From Polaribacter sp. IC073 (lineage in GTDB: Bacteria; Bacteroidota; Bacteroidia; Flavobacteriales; Flavobacteriaceae): DNA of 64,000 bases. A program made the position numbers and the translations under genes. The notes beneath the pieces are model-generated. The model searched no databases. It was given only the letters and a program-made list of their open reading frames with translations, and had not been told where the DNA came from. The stretch is taken from contig NZ_VORS01000001.1 of NCBI RefSeq assembly GCF_007997075.1, positions 310,001 to 374,000 on the forward strand, written 5' to 3'. Numbering within the stretch: position 1 is the stretch's first letter; every line of letters begins with the position of its first letter. This document shows, piece after piece, positions 43,692 to 52,593 of the stretch.

Positions 43692-45032
43692 ATGAAAAAA
43701 GCAACTTTAATAAAAAATGCAACAATAGTAAATGAAAACAGCATCTTTAGAGGTGATGTTCTTATTGAGAACGAAATAATAACAGCTATTTCATCAGAAA
43801 TAAAAGCAACTGAAAATGTTGAAGTTATAGACGCTGAAGGTAAATTTCTAATTCCTGGTTTTATAGATGATCAAGTGCATTTTAGAGAACCTGGTTTAAC
43901 GCACAAAGCAAACATTGCAACTGAAAGTAGAGCTGCAATAGCTGGTGGAATTACTACTTTTATTGAAATGCCAAACACAGTGCCGCAAGCTACAACACAA
44001 GACTTATTAGAAGATAAGTTTAAAATTGCTGCAAATGATTCTTACGCAAACTATTCTTTTATGTTTGGGGGAACGAATGATAATTTAGAGGAATTATTAA
44101 AAACAGATCCTAAAAAAGTAGCCGGAATTAAATTATTTCTAGGTTCTTCTACCGGAAATATGTTGGTGGATAATGAAGAAATTTTAGAGAAAATTTTCTC
44201 ATCAACAAAAATGATTATTTCTGTTCATTGTGAAGACGAAGCAACAATTAGAAAAAATACCGAAGAATTTAAAGCAAAATATGGTGATGATATTCCTTTA
44301 AAATACCACCCAATTATTAGAAGTGAAGAAGCGTGTTATTTATCGTCTTCTAAAGCAATTGAATTAGCGAAAAAAACAGGTGCTAGATTGCATATTTTTC
44401 ACGTGTCAACTGCTAAAGAAACCACACTTTTTAGAAATGACATTCCTTTAGAGGAAAAACAAATTACGGCAGAAGTTTGCATTCATCATTTATGGTTTTC
44501 AGACAAAGATTATGAAGAAAAAGGAACGCATATTAAATGGAATCCTGCTGTAAAAACGGAAGCAGATAGACAAGGTTTGTGGGAGGCTTTGTTAGATGAT
44601 AGAATAGATGTTTTAGCAACAGACCATGCACCGCACACTTTAGAAGAAAAAAATAATAACTATTTAAACGCACCAAGTGGCGGACCTTTAGTACAACATG
44701 CTATTTTAGCGCTCTTAGAAAAGGTTAAAGAAGGTGTAATTCCTATTGAAAAAGCAGTTGAAAAAATGAGTCATAATCCGGCAAAATTATTTCAAATTGA
44801 AAAACGCGGATTTATAAAAGAAGGTTATTTTGCAGATTTGGTTTTAATTGATACCAACAAACCGCAAACTGTTTCTAAAGACAATATTTTATACAAATGT
44901 GGTTGGTCTCCTTTTGAAGGCACCACTTTTTCATCTACCATAACACACACGTTTGTAAATGGAAATTTAATGTATAATAATGGTGTTTTTAATGATGAAA
45001 TAAAAGGAAAAAGAATCACTTTTAATAGATAA
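43692..45032 (+). CDS. pyrC: dihydroorotase
   Basis: Cyclises carbamoyl aspartate to dihydroorotate in pyrimidine synthesis. The 446 residues are of class I type: metal-site motif DDQVHFREPG near 60, the candidate carbamylated lysine in AGIKLFLGSSTGN, VHCEDE, HIFHVSTAKE and the catalytic loop LATDHAPHT. The first His of the usual DxHxH motif is Gln here (DDQVH), a variant that seems usual in Bacteroidota. The frame opens to a TTG at 43674 inside the GNAT gene; the ATG at 43692 is preferred. The DUF4296 gene starts one base after the stop. Confidence 0.92.
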   Translation: MKKATLIKNATIVNENSIFRGDVLIENEIITAISSEIKATENVEVIDAEGKFLIPGFIDDQVHFREPGLTHKANIATESRAAIAGGITTFIEMPNTVPQATTQDLLEDKFKIAANDSYANYSFMFGGTNDNLEELLKTDPKKVAGIKLFLGSSTGNMLVDNEEILEKIFSSTKMIISVHCEDEATIRKNTEEFKAKYGDDIPLKYHPIIRSEEACYLSSSKAIELAKKTGARLHIFHVSTAKETTLFRNDIPLEEKQITAEVCIHHLWFSDKDYEEKGTHIKWNPAVKTEADRQGLWEALLDDRIDVLATDHAPHTLEEKNNNYLNAPSGGPLVQHAILALLEKVKEGVIPIEKAVEKMSHNPAKLFQIEKRGFIKEGYFADLVLIDTNKPQTVSKDNILYKCGWSPFEGTTFSSTITHTFVNGNLMYNNGVFNDEIKGKRITFNR

Positions 45033-45033
45033 A

Positions 45034-45501
45034 ATGAAGAAAATTAGCTGCTTATTTATTTTTATCGTTATTGCTTCTTGTACAAGTAATACCATTTTTG
45101 AAAAACCGAAAGACTTAATTCCTAGAGATACAATGAGCCTTTTGTTACAAGAAATGATGATTGCTTCTAGTGCAAAATTCATAAAAAACAAGAATCAGCA
45201 AAAGAACATTAACTACATGCCTTTTGTCTACGATCAATTTAAAATTGATAGTACTCGTTTTGAAACTAGTAACTATTATTATATGTCTAAAATAGATGTG
45301 TATCACAAAATTTTAGAAGACGCTAAAACAAGTTTAGAGTCAAGAAATGAGGTTTTTAAGGAAATGCAATCGAGATTAGATTCAATTAGAAAAGACTCTG
45401 TAGATCAAGCAAGAAGTATTCAGAAAAAATTAGACAGTATAAAATTAGATTCTATAAAGTTAAGTAAAAAAGTAATAGACAAAATAATTGCAGAAGAATA
45501 A
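45034..45501 (+). CDS. DUF4296 family lipoprotein
   Basis: A 155-residue lipoprotein (signal to FIVIASC, Cys16). The conserved core FEKPKDLIPRDTMSLLLQEMM and YDQFKIDSTRFETSNYYY identifies DUF4296, followed by a long charged helix rich in Asp/Ser/Ile-Lys repeats (about 100-150), probably coiled. Function is unknown. The link to dihydroorotase is commonly seen in Flavobacteriia. It converges with the epimerase gene four bases away. Confidence 0.85.
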   Translation: MKKISCLFIFIVIASCTSNTIFEKPKDLIPRDTMSLLLQEMMIASSAKFIKNKNQQKNINYMPFVYDQFKIDSTRFETSNYYYMSKIDVYHKILEDAKTSLESRNEVFKEMQSRLDSIRKDSVDQARSIQKKLDSIKLDSIKLSKKVIDKIIAEE

Positions 45502-45505
45502 ATTT

Positions 45506-46504
45506 CTAATCTTCGTAATTAGTGAACGTTTCTTTAACAACCATTTCTATTTCTTCGAACTGAAAATTAATAGTGTTTTTAATTTTTTCTGAAGAATATT
45601 TAGAAATTTCATGTGCACTCTTTGCAGAATTTTTTCCCAACAAAGGTTCTTTTCTAGTACATAAAGATAGTACCGAAGAAATGCGCCACAGAATGTTGGT
45701 TTGCCACGAATTAATCTTTATTGAAGGTCTTTTTTTACCAAAAGCATCTGCAATTAAAAAGAAAATTTCTTTATAACTTTTATTCTCTGAAACTAAAATA
45801 AAACGTTCGTTCTTAACATCAGAATTCATTAATAAAATCATCACTTTTACAACGTCTTTTACTCCTACAAAACCTGTAATTCCTTCTGTGTAATACTTAA
45901 AGCCATTGTAAACCTTACTGAATAATTTTCCTGAGCCAGCAAACCAAAATCCGCTTCCTAAGATAACACCTGGGTTTACAATTACTACTTCTACATCTTC
46001 TTGGCTTGCGCGCCAAACTTCCATTTCTCCACCAAATTTGGTAATCGAATACCCACTATTATCTAGCTCTTTGTTCCATTCATTTTCTTCTGTAATTAAT
46101 TCTCCATTTAAAGAATCTCCAACAGAAGCGATAGAACCTACAAAACACAATTTTTTAACTTTTGCATCAATAGAAAGGTTCACAATAATTGCAGTACCAT
46201 GAATATTTACTTTTCGCATTTCTCTATAATCTCTCGGATTAAAAGAAATAAAAGCGGCACAATGGTATACTTTTTCAATATTAACAAATGCAGGAATCAT
46301 AGAAGGTACATCGGTAATATCTGCTTTAAACCATTCTATTTTAGAGATTAGCGAAGTATCATCCGTATAAAAAGAAAATACTTTTTTTACTTCATTTATT
46401 CTTTCCTTAGAACGATAAATTGCACGTATTTTTTCATCATTTTTTAATAAATGATACAATAAATGTGCGCCGACCAAACCGGTTCCTCCAGTAACTAAAA
46501 TCAT
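45506..46504 (-). CDS. NAD-dependent epimerase/dehydratase family protein (extended SDR)
   Basis: A 332-residue extended short-chain dehydrogenase. The NAD(P) site is TGGTGLVGAHLLYHLL at residues 5-20, and the active-site Tyr-x-x-x-Lys is present as SGYSITKFGGE (near 152). VGSIASVG and NPGVILGSG are typical of the family. It resembles dihydroflavonol-4-reductase-like or sugar epimerase members; the substrate is unknown. Confidence 0.9.
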   Translation of the reverse strand: MILVTGGTGLVGAHLLYHLLKNDEKIRAIYRSKERINEVKKVFSFYTDDTSLISKIEWFKADITDVPSMIPAFVNIEKVYHCAAFISFNPRDYREMRKVNIHGTAIIVNLSIDAKVKKLCFVGSIASVGDSLNGELITEENEWNKELDNSGYSITKFGGEMEVWRASQEDVEVVIVNPGVILGSGFWFAGSGKLFSKVYNGFKYYTEGITGFVGVKDVVKVMILLMNSDVKNERFILVSENKSYKEIFFLIADAFGKKRPSIKINSWQTNILWRISSVLSLCTRKEPLLGKNSAKSAHEISKYSSEKIKNTINFQFEEIEMVVKETFTNYED

Positions 46505-46537
46505 ACTGCTAATTTATGATTTTTTCATTGATAAGTT

Positions 46538-46545
46538 TATCTTTG
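46538..46545 (+). promoter_or_regulatory. possible -7 box upstream of tyrS
   Basis: TATCTTTG matches TAnnTTTG but lies 146 bases before the tyrS ATG, implying a long leader that includes a repeat-like segment at 46635-46658. No T-box or similar element was recognised in that leader. Confidence 0.35.
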
Positions 46546-46691
46546 TATTCTAAAAATAACAATTGTTTAATTGTTGTAAGATGTCAGATTACCCTTGTTG
46601 AAATTGATAATTTATACTATCAAAGCATAAAAAACTTCGGCAAGCTCAGTTTGACATTCGTCTTTTAAATTGAATTAATTATAGACTAATA

Positions 46692-47984
46692 ATGAAAAAT
46701 TTTGTTGAAGAATTACGCTGGCGTGGATTATTACATGATATTATGCCAGATACAGAAGAGTATTTATTAAAAAATAAAACTGCGGGATATATTGGTTTCG
46801 ACCCAACTGCAGACTCTCTACATATTGGTAGCTTGGTGCAAATTTTTATTTTGAAACACTTTCAGAATGCAGGTCATAATCCTATTGCTTTAATTGGTGG
46901 TGCAACTGGTATGGTTGGAGATCCTTCTGGAAAATCTGCAGAACGTAATTTGTTAGACGAAGCAACTTTGGCTAAAAATGTAGCTGGTGTTAGAGAAAAT
47001 TTAGAACGTTTTTTAGATTTTGATGCTTCGGCAGAAAACAAAGCAGAATTGGTAAACAATTACGATTGGATGAAAGATATTTCATTAATCGATTTTGTTA
47101 GAGACACAGGAAAACACATTACTGTAAACTACATGATGGCTAAAGATTCTGTAAAAAAACGTTTGAACTCAGAATCTGCCGTTGGTATGAGTTTTACCGA
47201 ATTTACCTACCAATTATTTCAAGGATACGATTTTTATCACTTATACAAAGAGAAAAATTGTATGCTACAAATGGGGGGCTCAGATCAATGGGGAAACATT
47301 ACCACGGGTACAGAATTAATTCGTAGAAAAGCACAAGGAAAAGCCTATGCTATTACGGTTCCTTTGGTTACAAAAGCAGACGGAACAAAGTTTGGAAAAA
47401 CAGAAGGAGGAAATGTTTGGTTAAATACAGATAGAACTTCGCCATATAAATATTACCAATATTGGTTGAATTCTTCGGATGAAGATGCAGAAAACTTTAT
47501 TAAAAAGTTTACATTTTTAGACAAAGAAACTATAGAGAGTTTAATTGCAGCACATAAAGAGAATCCGCATTTACGCTTGTTACAAAAGAAACTAGGAGAA
47601 GAGGTTACTATTTTAACACATGGTAAAGAGGCGTATGAAAATGCTTTAAAAGCGTCTGCTATTTTATTTGGGAAATCTACAGCTTCAGATTTAAAGTCTT
47701 TAGATGAACAAACATTTTTAGATGTTTTTGATGGTGTACCACAAGCTACCGTTTCTACTAAAGATATAGAAGAAGGTTTAGATATGATTGGTGCTTTGGC
47801 TGCAAAAACAAACTTTTTAGGTTCTAATGGAGATGCCAGAAGAGCTTTAAAAGAAAATGCAATTTCTGTAAATAAAGAAAAAATAAAGGAAGATTACATC
47901 ATTTCTAAAGAAGATTTAATTGCTAATAAATACGTGTTATTACAACGTGGTAAAAAGACGTACTATTTATTGGTTGTAGCATAA
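46692..47984 (+). CDS. tyrS: tyrosine--tRNA ligase
   Basis: Charges tRNA-Tyr. The 430-residue class I synthetase has the HIGH-type motif PTADSLHIGSLVQI near 40, MGGSDQWGNI near 196, the KMSKS-equivalent KFGKTEGGN near 237 and a C-terminal S4 RNA-binding domain (ARRALKENAISVNKEKI). Family length and order are standard. The C5-hydroxylase-type gene follows after ten bases. Confidence 0.97.
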   Translation: MKNFVEELRWRGLLHDIMPDTEEYLLKNKTAGYIGFDPTADSLHIGSLVQIFILKHFQNAGHNPIALIGGATGMVGDPSGKSAERNLLDEATLAKNVAGVRENLERFLDFDASAENKAELVNNYDWMKDISLIDFVRDTGKHITVNYMMAKDSVKKRLNSESAVGMSFTEFTYQLFQGYDFYHLYKEKNCMLQMGGSDQWGNITTGTELIRRKAQGKAYAITVPLVTKADGTKFGKTEGGNVWLNTDRTSPYKYYQYWLNSSDEDAENFIKKFTFLDKETIESLIAAHKENPHLRLLQKKLGEEVTILTHGKEAYENALKASAILFGKSTASDLKSLDEQTFLDVFDGVPQATVSTKDIEEGLDMIGALAAKTNFLGSNGDARRALKENAISVNKEKIKEDYIISKEDLIANKYVLLQRGKKTYYLLVVA

Positions 47985-47994
47985 CCCACTTTAA

Positions 47995-48765
47995 ATGTTT
48001 ACTATTTTTGAAGATTTAGATTTTAGTAATATTGCAGTTGTAATTATATTATTTCTGTTATTAACTGTTATCATTTTTTTTAGATATTTAGTTTTTTCTA
48101 CGGTTTATTATAGTTTGTTTTTCATTTTGTTGAAAAATAAAATTACAAATAGAATCATAAACCGTAGAAAACCTAAGAAAAAGCAAATTAAAACAGAAAT
48201 ATTTTGGTCTGCCATTAGTGGCGTTATTTTTGCCGCCGTGGGTGTACTGATGTATTATTTATACGTAAACGGATATTCTACTATTTATGTTGAAACTTCA
48301 AAAAACTCCATTTGGTATATTCCTTTAAGTATTTTTATTTTTCTGTTTGCACAAGACACTTATTATTATTGGGCGCATAGATGGATGCACCTTCCTAAAG
48401 TCTATAAATATTTTCATTTGGTGCATCATAAAAGCATACACACTTCTGTCTTTACTGCTTTTTCTTTCCATCCTTTAGAAACTATTATACAAGCCTTATT
48501 TTTACCAATTATTATTTTAATTTTACCAATCCATTTTTATGCCTTGTTAGCTACCTTGTTAATCATGACGGTTTCTGCAACTATAAATCATGCTGGTGTA
48601 GAAATTTATCCTTCAGGAAAATTGGGTGATTGGTTTAAAAAAAGAGTTATTGGTGCTACGCATCACGATTTTCATCACCGAAAATTTAATTATAATTACG
48701 GATTGTATTTTACATTCTGGGACAGCATAATGAAAACTGAATTTTATAAAAAAAGAGCTGAATGA
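47995..48765 (+). CDS. sterol desaturase / fatty acid hydroxylase family membrane enzyme
   Basis: A 256-residue membrane di-iron enzyme with about four helices. Three histidine clusters hold the iron pair: HRWMH (about 126), HLVHH (about 140) and HHDFHH (about 221), with NHAGVEIYPSG between. Members hydroxylate or desaturate lipids such as carotenoids, sterols or fatty acids; the substrate here is unknown. Its stop codon lies inside the terminator stem-loop. Confidence 0.92.
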   Translation: MFTIFEDLDFSNIAVVIILFLLLTVIIFFRYLVFSTVYYSLFFILLKNKITNRIINRRKPKKKQIKTEIFWSAISGVIFAAVGVLMYYLYVNGYSTIYVETSKNSIWYIPLSIFIFLFAQDTYYYWAHRWMHLPKVYKYFHLVHHKSIHTSVFTAFSFHPLETIIQALFLPIIILILPIHFYALLATLLIMTVSATINHAGVEIYPSGKLGDWFKKRVIGATHHDFHHRKFNYNYGLYFTFWDSIMKTEFYKKRAE

Positions 48766-48782
48766 ATTCAGCTCTTTTTTTA
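48753..48782 (+). terminator. terminator overlapping the desaturase stop codon
   Basis: Ten-pair stem (48753-48762 with 48767-48776) and a T run. The TGA at 48763-48765 forms the loop, so the last codons of the gene are part of the hairpin. Confidence 0.85.
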
Positions 48783-48818
48783 TAACCCCAATATTTACAA
48801 ACGCTCTCAAGCTTGCTT

Positions 48819-49259
48819 TTAATTGTCTTTAATTTTTAGCCAGTTTTCATCTGCTTTATTTTGTAATTTTTCTGGGTTTTCTTCTTTCCAATCTTTTAGA
48901 GTATTGTTAAGCCAAGAATTGTAGAAAAGATATAATTTACCATCACGAATTTCATAAGTTTTAGGGTTTATAGAAACTCTTCCTGCTCCTTTACCGATTG
49001 CATACGCACAAAACCCACCATATTGAGGTGAATATTTTGCTGGATTCTTTTTAAATTTCGCTAAATTTTCTGCGGATATAAATTTAAATTTTACTCCATC
49101 ATATGCTATGCTAAACTCCTCATCTCCATTTTCTGCATTGTTATTAAAATATTCAACAACATCATAACCTTCTGCTACGTATCCCTTTTTAAGGTTGTAG
49201 TCTTGTGCAAAAAAAGTTGTTGAAATTGTTAGAAATAAAACTATACATATATTTTTCAT
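48819..49259 (-). CDS. YHS domain secreted protein
   Basis: About 146 residues with a signal peptide (ending TTFFAQ) and a YHS-type domain (VAEGYDVVEYFNNN, KFKFISAENLAKFKKNPAKYSPQYGGFCAYAIGKG). YHS domains occur in metal-related proteins; a single cysteine (GGFCAYA) is present. Function is unknown. The ATG at 49257-49259 is preferred over an adjacent TTG one codon upstream. It stands just left of the TetR-linked cassette and is transcribed in the same direction after a gap of 158 bases. Confidence 0.88.
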   Translation of the reverse strand: MKNICIVLFLTISTTFFAQDYNLKKGYVAEGYDVVEYFNNNAENGDEEFSIAYDGVKFKFISAENLAKFKKNPAKYSPQYGGFCAYAIGKGAGRVSINPKTYEIRDGKLYLFYNSWLNNTLKDWKEENPEKLQNKADENWLKIKDN

Positions 49260-49419
49260 CAAGTTTGTTTTTTCATTGGTCGATGAAGTTTCTTATAAAT
49301 TACAGATCACAACACTCGTTTTATATTTGCCCTTTCTAACATCAAAAATAAAAGAAACTATTACTTATCTTTAGAAGGTTAAGCATGTTCTTTTAGTTTC
49401 TATATTTACTTTTCTGTTT

Positions 49420-50175
49420 TTAACTATGAGCCTCATCCATTTTTTTAGATTCTCTTATTAATGCACTTGCAAGAACGGTAGTCGCATCAATAATTAAGCT
49501 ATCCTCTATTTTTTCATACTGTATTGCAAGCGGAATCTCTGTACATCCCAAAATTACAGCTTGCGCTCCTTTTCTAGATAAATAAGTTGCCGCCATACTT
49601 AAGTTTTCTTTTGCTTTTTCGTTTACCGGATTAGAAAAAGCTTTAATACCGTAACTTGTATCGTAAATTGAAGGATGCACAAATAAATCTTGAATATCTT
49701 CTGATGGTTGTATCACTTCTATATTATATTTAGCTAAAACTTCTGGATACACCTTCGCTAAAATAGTACCAGTAGTTCCTAAAACCCCCACTTTTGTAAT
49801 TTTTGGGTACTTGGTAGAAATATGTAAACCCACCTCTTCGATAAGGTTAACCAGCACACAAGATTCTGGTATGCTTTTTTCTATTAAACTTAAAATTGGT
49901 CTTGCGTGTGCTGTATTACAAGGAATACCAATAATACTAGAACCACTTGCAATTAGCGAAGCTATAATTTCTGCTATCGCAATCCCTGGGTTTACGTCTG
50001 TTTCACCTAAAAGATATTTCGTACGATCTAGTATTTTATGTGGCACAGACAGCATAGAAACTGGCAAATGTTCTTGGTCTGATTTTGCCTCAGTAAGATC
50101 GTATACCTTCTTTATTAAATCGATTCCTGCGTAGCTACCAACGCCCCCCACGATGCCTATCATTTTATTTTGCAT
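49420..50175 (-). CDS. aspartate/glutamate racemase family protein
   Basis: A 251-residue member of the Asp/Glu/hydantoin racemase family, cofactor-independent with two catalytic cysteines: one in GIPCNTAHA (near 81) and one in ILGCTEIPLAI (near 212). IGIVGGVGSYAGIDLIKK is the family N-terminus. It might racemise aspartate or act on a related acid; specificity cannot be read. It is the last gene of the leftward cassette, 27 bases after the FrnE-like gene. Confidence 0.9.
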   Translation of the reverse strand: MQNKMIGIVGGVGSYAGIDLIKKVYDLTEAKSDQEHLPVSMLSVPHKILDRTKYLLGETDVNPGIAIAEIIASLIASGSSIIGIPCNTAHARPILSLIEKSIPESCVLVNLIEEVGLHISTKYPKITKVGVLGTTGTILAKVYPEVLAKYNIEVIQPSEDIQDLFVHPSIYDTSYGIKAFSNPVNEKAKENLSMAATYLSRKGAQAVILGCTEIPLAIQYEKIEDSLIIDATTVLASALIRESKKMDEAHS

Positions 50176-50202
50176 TGCTATAATTTTATGCTAATATCGC
50201 TT

Positions 50203-50847
50203 TTATTCCGCAAGTAATTCGGTAAGTACTTGTTTAAAAGTAGCTACAGGTTGCACACCAGTTACCGCACTTTTTCTGTTAAAAACAACGGTTGGTACAG
50301 AGCTTACGCCTAAACTTTTCCAATAATCTTGTTTTGTTCTTACTTCGTTTCTAGCTTCTTCATTGTCTAACTTTCCCAAACCCTCTTCAGCATTTAAACC
50401 AACAGCTAATAAGGCTTGTTTTAAAACATCTCTTTTTGAAACATCTTTCCGTTCACTAAAAAATGCCGTTGTAAAACACATTTTTAATTCCGTTTGTTTC
50501 CCAAAATCTTTCGCGTATTCTAATAAAACATACGCTTCGAATGTGTTTACCATGCGCATCTCATCGAAATAATCGAATTTAAAACCAAGTTCTTCTCCAA
50601 CTTCAGTCATATTTTGTTTTGATGCCTTTTGTTGCTCTAAAGTAGATCCATATTTTTCTGTAATATGTTCATTTACATTCTGACCTTCTGCAGGCATATT
50701 GGGGTTCAACTCAAAAGGTTGCCATTCAATTTCTACTTGGTCTTCTACGCCAAGTTCTACAATTGCTTTTTCTAAACGTTTATATCCAATGGTACACCAT
50801 GGACACACAACATCTGATACGATGTCTATTTTTAATTTTTCTTTCAT
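50203..50847 (-). CDS. FrnE-like DsbA family oxidoreductase
   Basis: A 214-residue thioredoxin-fold protein of the FrnE/2-hydroxychromene isomerase-like branch of DsbA. The active site is CPWC near residue 15 in DIVSDVVCPWCTIGYKRLEKAI (motif CPWC), with FELNPNMPAEGQN and the cis-proline loop VSSVPTVVFN near 183. No signal peptide, so it is cytoplasmic. FrnE proteins are linked to oxidative stress. It follows the dehalogenase gene after 26 bases. Confidence 0.92.
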   Translation of the reverse strand: MKEKLKIDIVSDVVCPWCTIGYKRLEKAIVELGVEDQVEIEWQPFELNPNMPAEGQNVNEHITEKYGSTLEQQKASKQNMTEVGEELGFKFDYFDEMRMVNTFEAYVLLEYAKDFGKQTELKMCFTTAFFSERKDVSKRDVLKQALLAVGLNAEEGLGKLDNEEARNEVRTKQDYWKSLGVSSVPTVVFNRKSAVTGVQPVATFKQVLTELLAE

Positions 50848-50873
50848 TTTTTAATTATTCTGTTTTTATAAAG

Positions 50874-51581
50874 TTATTTATAGCTAATAAGAATCTTTGC
50901 TACTTTTTTCAAATCTGTTGCCACAATTTCTGTTTTTGGTGCTAACGGAAAAATTTGTTGTCCAGGTCTGCTTACAAAAGCAGCTCTCCAACCTGCCCAA
51001 AGTGCGCCTGCAACATCCCAACCATGTGCTGCAATTAACATACATTCTTCTAATTTAACGCCCATTTTACGTGCTCCCCAAGCATACGTATCTGTAAAAG
51101 GTTTAAATTTACCAGCATCTTCCACACTTAATCTTTCCTCAAAATAAGTTGTTAATTCTGCATTTTCAAATTGTTTTTTTAACCCTTCGTTTGATGAATT
51201 GGTAAACGCAACTAATTTATAGCCTTCTTTTCTTAATTGCGTTAAGGCTTCTTTTACTTCTGGGTGCGGAGGTAAGTTTTGCATAGATTCTGCAATAACC
51301 TTACGTGCTTTTTCTTCTGATATTGTAATGTTATTATTTGCAGCAACCATTTGCAAAGCAGCAGCACCAATATGTCCGAAAGGTTTATAGTGTCCGCTTG
51401 CAGAAGTTACTAAAGAATAATGCAACATTGTTGTAAACCACAAAGAGAGTAGTTCTTCTTTCCCTTCTAAAACTTCACCAACTTTTTTTTTCATTGGTGT
51501 GAGGTCTAAAAGTGTTTCGTTTACATCAAAGAATAAAACTTTAGGTCTTCTTGTTTCTATGGATTTACTGTTATTTTTCAT
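50874..51581 (-). CDS. haloacid dehalogenase type II (HAD superfamily)
   Basis: A 235-residue HAD hydrolase. Motif I LFFDVNETLLDL carries the nucleophile aspartate near 19, motif II is VAFTNSS, motif III lysine is in DAGKFKPFTDTYAWGARKM and motif IV is AAHGWDVAGALWAGWRAAFV. The AHGWD and WAGW patterns are typical of L-2-haloacid dehalogenases, which hydrolyse 2-halocarboxylic acids. Whether it really dehalogenates is inference. Its ATG comes two bases after the end of the broken EthD frame. Confidence 0.9.
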   Translation of the reverse strand: MKNNSKSIETRRPKVLFFDVNETLLDLTPMKKKVGEVLEGKEELLSLWFTTMLHYSLVTSASGHYKPFGHIGAAALQMVAANNNITISEEKARKVIAESMQNLPPHPEVKEALTQLRKEGYKLVAFTNSSNEGLKKQFENAELTTYFEERLSVEDAGKFKPFTDTYAWGARKMGVKLEECMLIAAHGWDVAGALWAGWRAAFVSRPGQQIFPLAPKTEIVATDLKKVAKILISYK

Positions 51582-51583
51582 CT

Positions 51584-51898
51584 TTAAAATGTTATTAATT
51601 CACTAATTTGAAGTTCTCCTTGTACATTGGTGTAATTTTTTACATCTGCAGCAAATGTTTCTGCATGCGGACCAAATGCGGCTTAAAAAGAAGCAACATC
51701 ATCAAATTTTAAATGTTCGATGGCAACATAAGGTGCCAATTCCCCTGGAACTCTACTTCCAATTCCTAAGTCTAATTCTAGATTTTTAAGCGCATCGCCT
51801 AAAGCATTTACAATCATTGGTAAATGACTATTTTTATAATAAGCTACATCAAACTGGACATCTTTACCGTTAGGATACATTACGGATACTTTAATCAT
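51584..51898 (-). pseudogene. EthD family (dimeric alpha-beta barrel) protein, interrupted by an in-frame TAA
   Basis: The first 71 residues (MIKVSVMYPNGKDVQFDVAY onward) match the EthD family up to FDDVASF. A TAA at 51683-51685 ends the frame there. The same frame continues without a further stop as AAFGPHAETFAADVKNYTNV and on to a TAA at 51584-51586. Family members read F-Q-A-A-F-G-P-H at this point, so a CAA to TAA change is the simplest explanation. The conserved HA residues and last strand would be lost. Either a recent nonsense mutation or a sequence error. Confidence 0.8.
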
Positions 51899-51970
51899 CA
51901 GTATATGTTTTATAAACCTTCCGTATGAATAACGGAAGGTTTGTTTTTATTCAAATTGAATATAAGCAAC

Positions 51971-52522
51971 TTATTTTTTCCATGCAAAAGCTTGAAAAGC
52001 TGAATCTACAGGTGTATTTGCAATATGATTTGTATAATTACTTATCACTTTTTGAGACAATCCTAAGATAATCTCTAAGACTTGTTTTTCTTCATAACCT
52101 GCTGCGTAAAATGCATTTAAGTCGTCTTGTGTCACGTTACCACGATTGCGAACAATTGTTAATGCCATGGTGCGTAAAGCTTCTAATTTTGGATTTTTTA
52201 GTGGCGCTTCAGTACGTAACGCTTCTGTAATAGTATCGTCTACTTTCATCATTTTTGCAATACCCGTATGTGCAGGCACACAATAATGACAAGCATGTTC
52301 TACATTTATTGCTTGCCATACAACTGTTAGCTCTTCTTCGTTAAAAGATGTATTTGTAAATAACTCATGTAATATTTGGTACGCATCTAAAAGTTGAGGA
52401 GAACCGGCAAGAACACCATGTAAACCAGGGATCATTCCGTACGCTTTTTGAGATTTATCTAATAATACTTTACTTTCTTCTGGTGCAGTTTCGTTATTAT
52501 AAATTTTTAAAGTTGTCATCAT
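51971..52522 (-). CDS. carboxymuconolactone decarboxylase / AhpD-like protein
   Basis: About 183 residues of the CMD/AhpD family. The redox CxxC is in EHACHYCVPAHTGIAKMM, with the His of the proton-relay three residues after the second Cys region, and MIPGLHGVLAGSPQLLDAY is typical. AhpD-like proteins reduce alkyl hydroperoxide reductase or act as stand-alone peroxidases. The longer frame begins at a GTG (52552), but the tandem ATGs at 52522 and 52519 agree better with the family and with the operator position. It is the first gene after tetR, with an inverted repeat between them. Confidence 0.9.
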   Translation of the reverse strand: MMTTLKIYNNETAPEESKVLLDKSQKAYGMIPGLHGVLAGSPQLLDAYQILHELFTNTSFNEEELTVVWQAINVEHACHYCVPAHTGIAKMMKVDDTITEALRTEAPLKNPKLEALRTMALTIVRNRGNVTQDDLNAFYAAGYEEKQVLEIILGLSQKVISNYTNHIANTPVDSAFQAFAWKK

Positions 52523-52554
52523 TTTATTTTTAAATTTAATATTTAGATTCACTT

Positions 52555-52576
52555 TAACTAAACAATCGTTTAGTTA
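52555..52576. promoter_or_regulatory. inverted repeat, proposed TetR operator 1
   Basis: A perfect 9-base inverted repeat (TAACTAAAC / GTTTAGTTA) around AATC. It lies between the tetR stop and the AhpD-like ATG, upstream of the cassette. It matches 18 of 20 core bases of the repeat at 53178-53197, over the tetR promoter. Confidence 0.7.
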
Positions 52577-52593
52577 TTTAGTAAAAAAAATGT

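Noticed and set aside
46546..46691. T-box or other tyrosine riboswitch in the tyrS leader
   Set aside because: No T-box core sequence or specifier stem and no terminator hairpin; such elements are also not expected in Bacteroidota.
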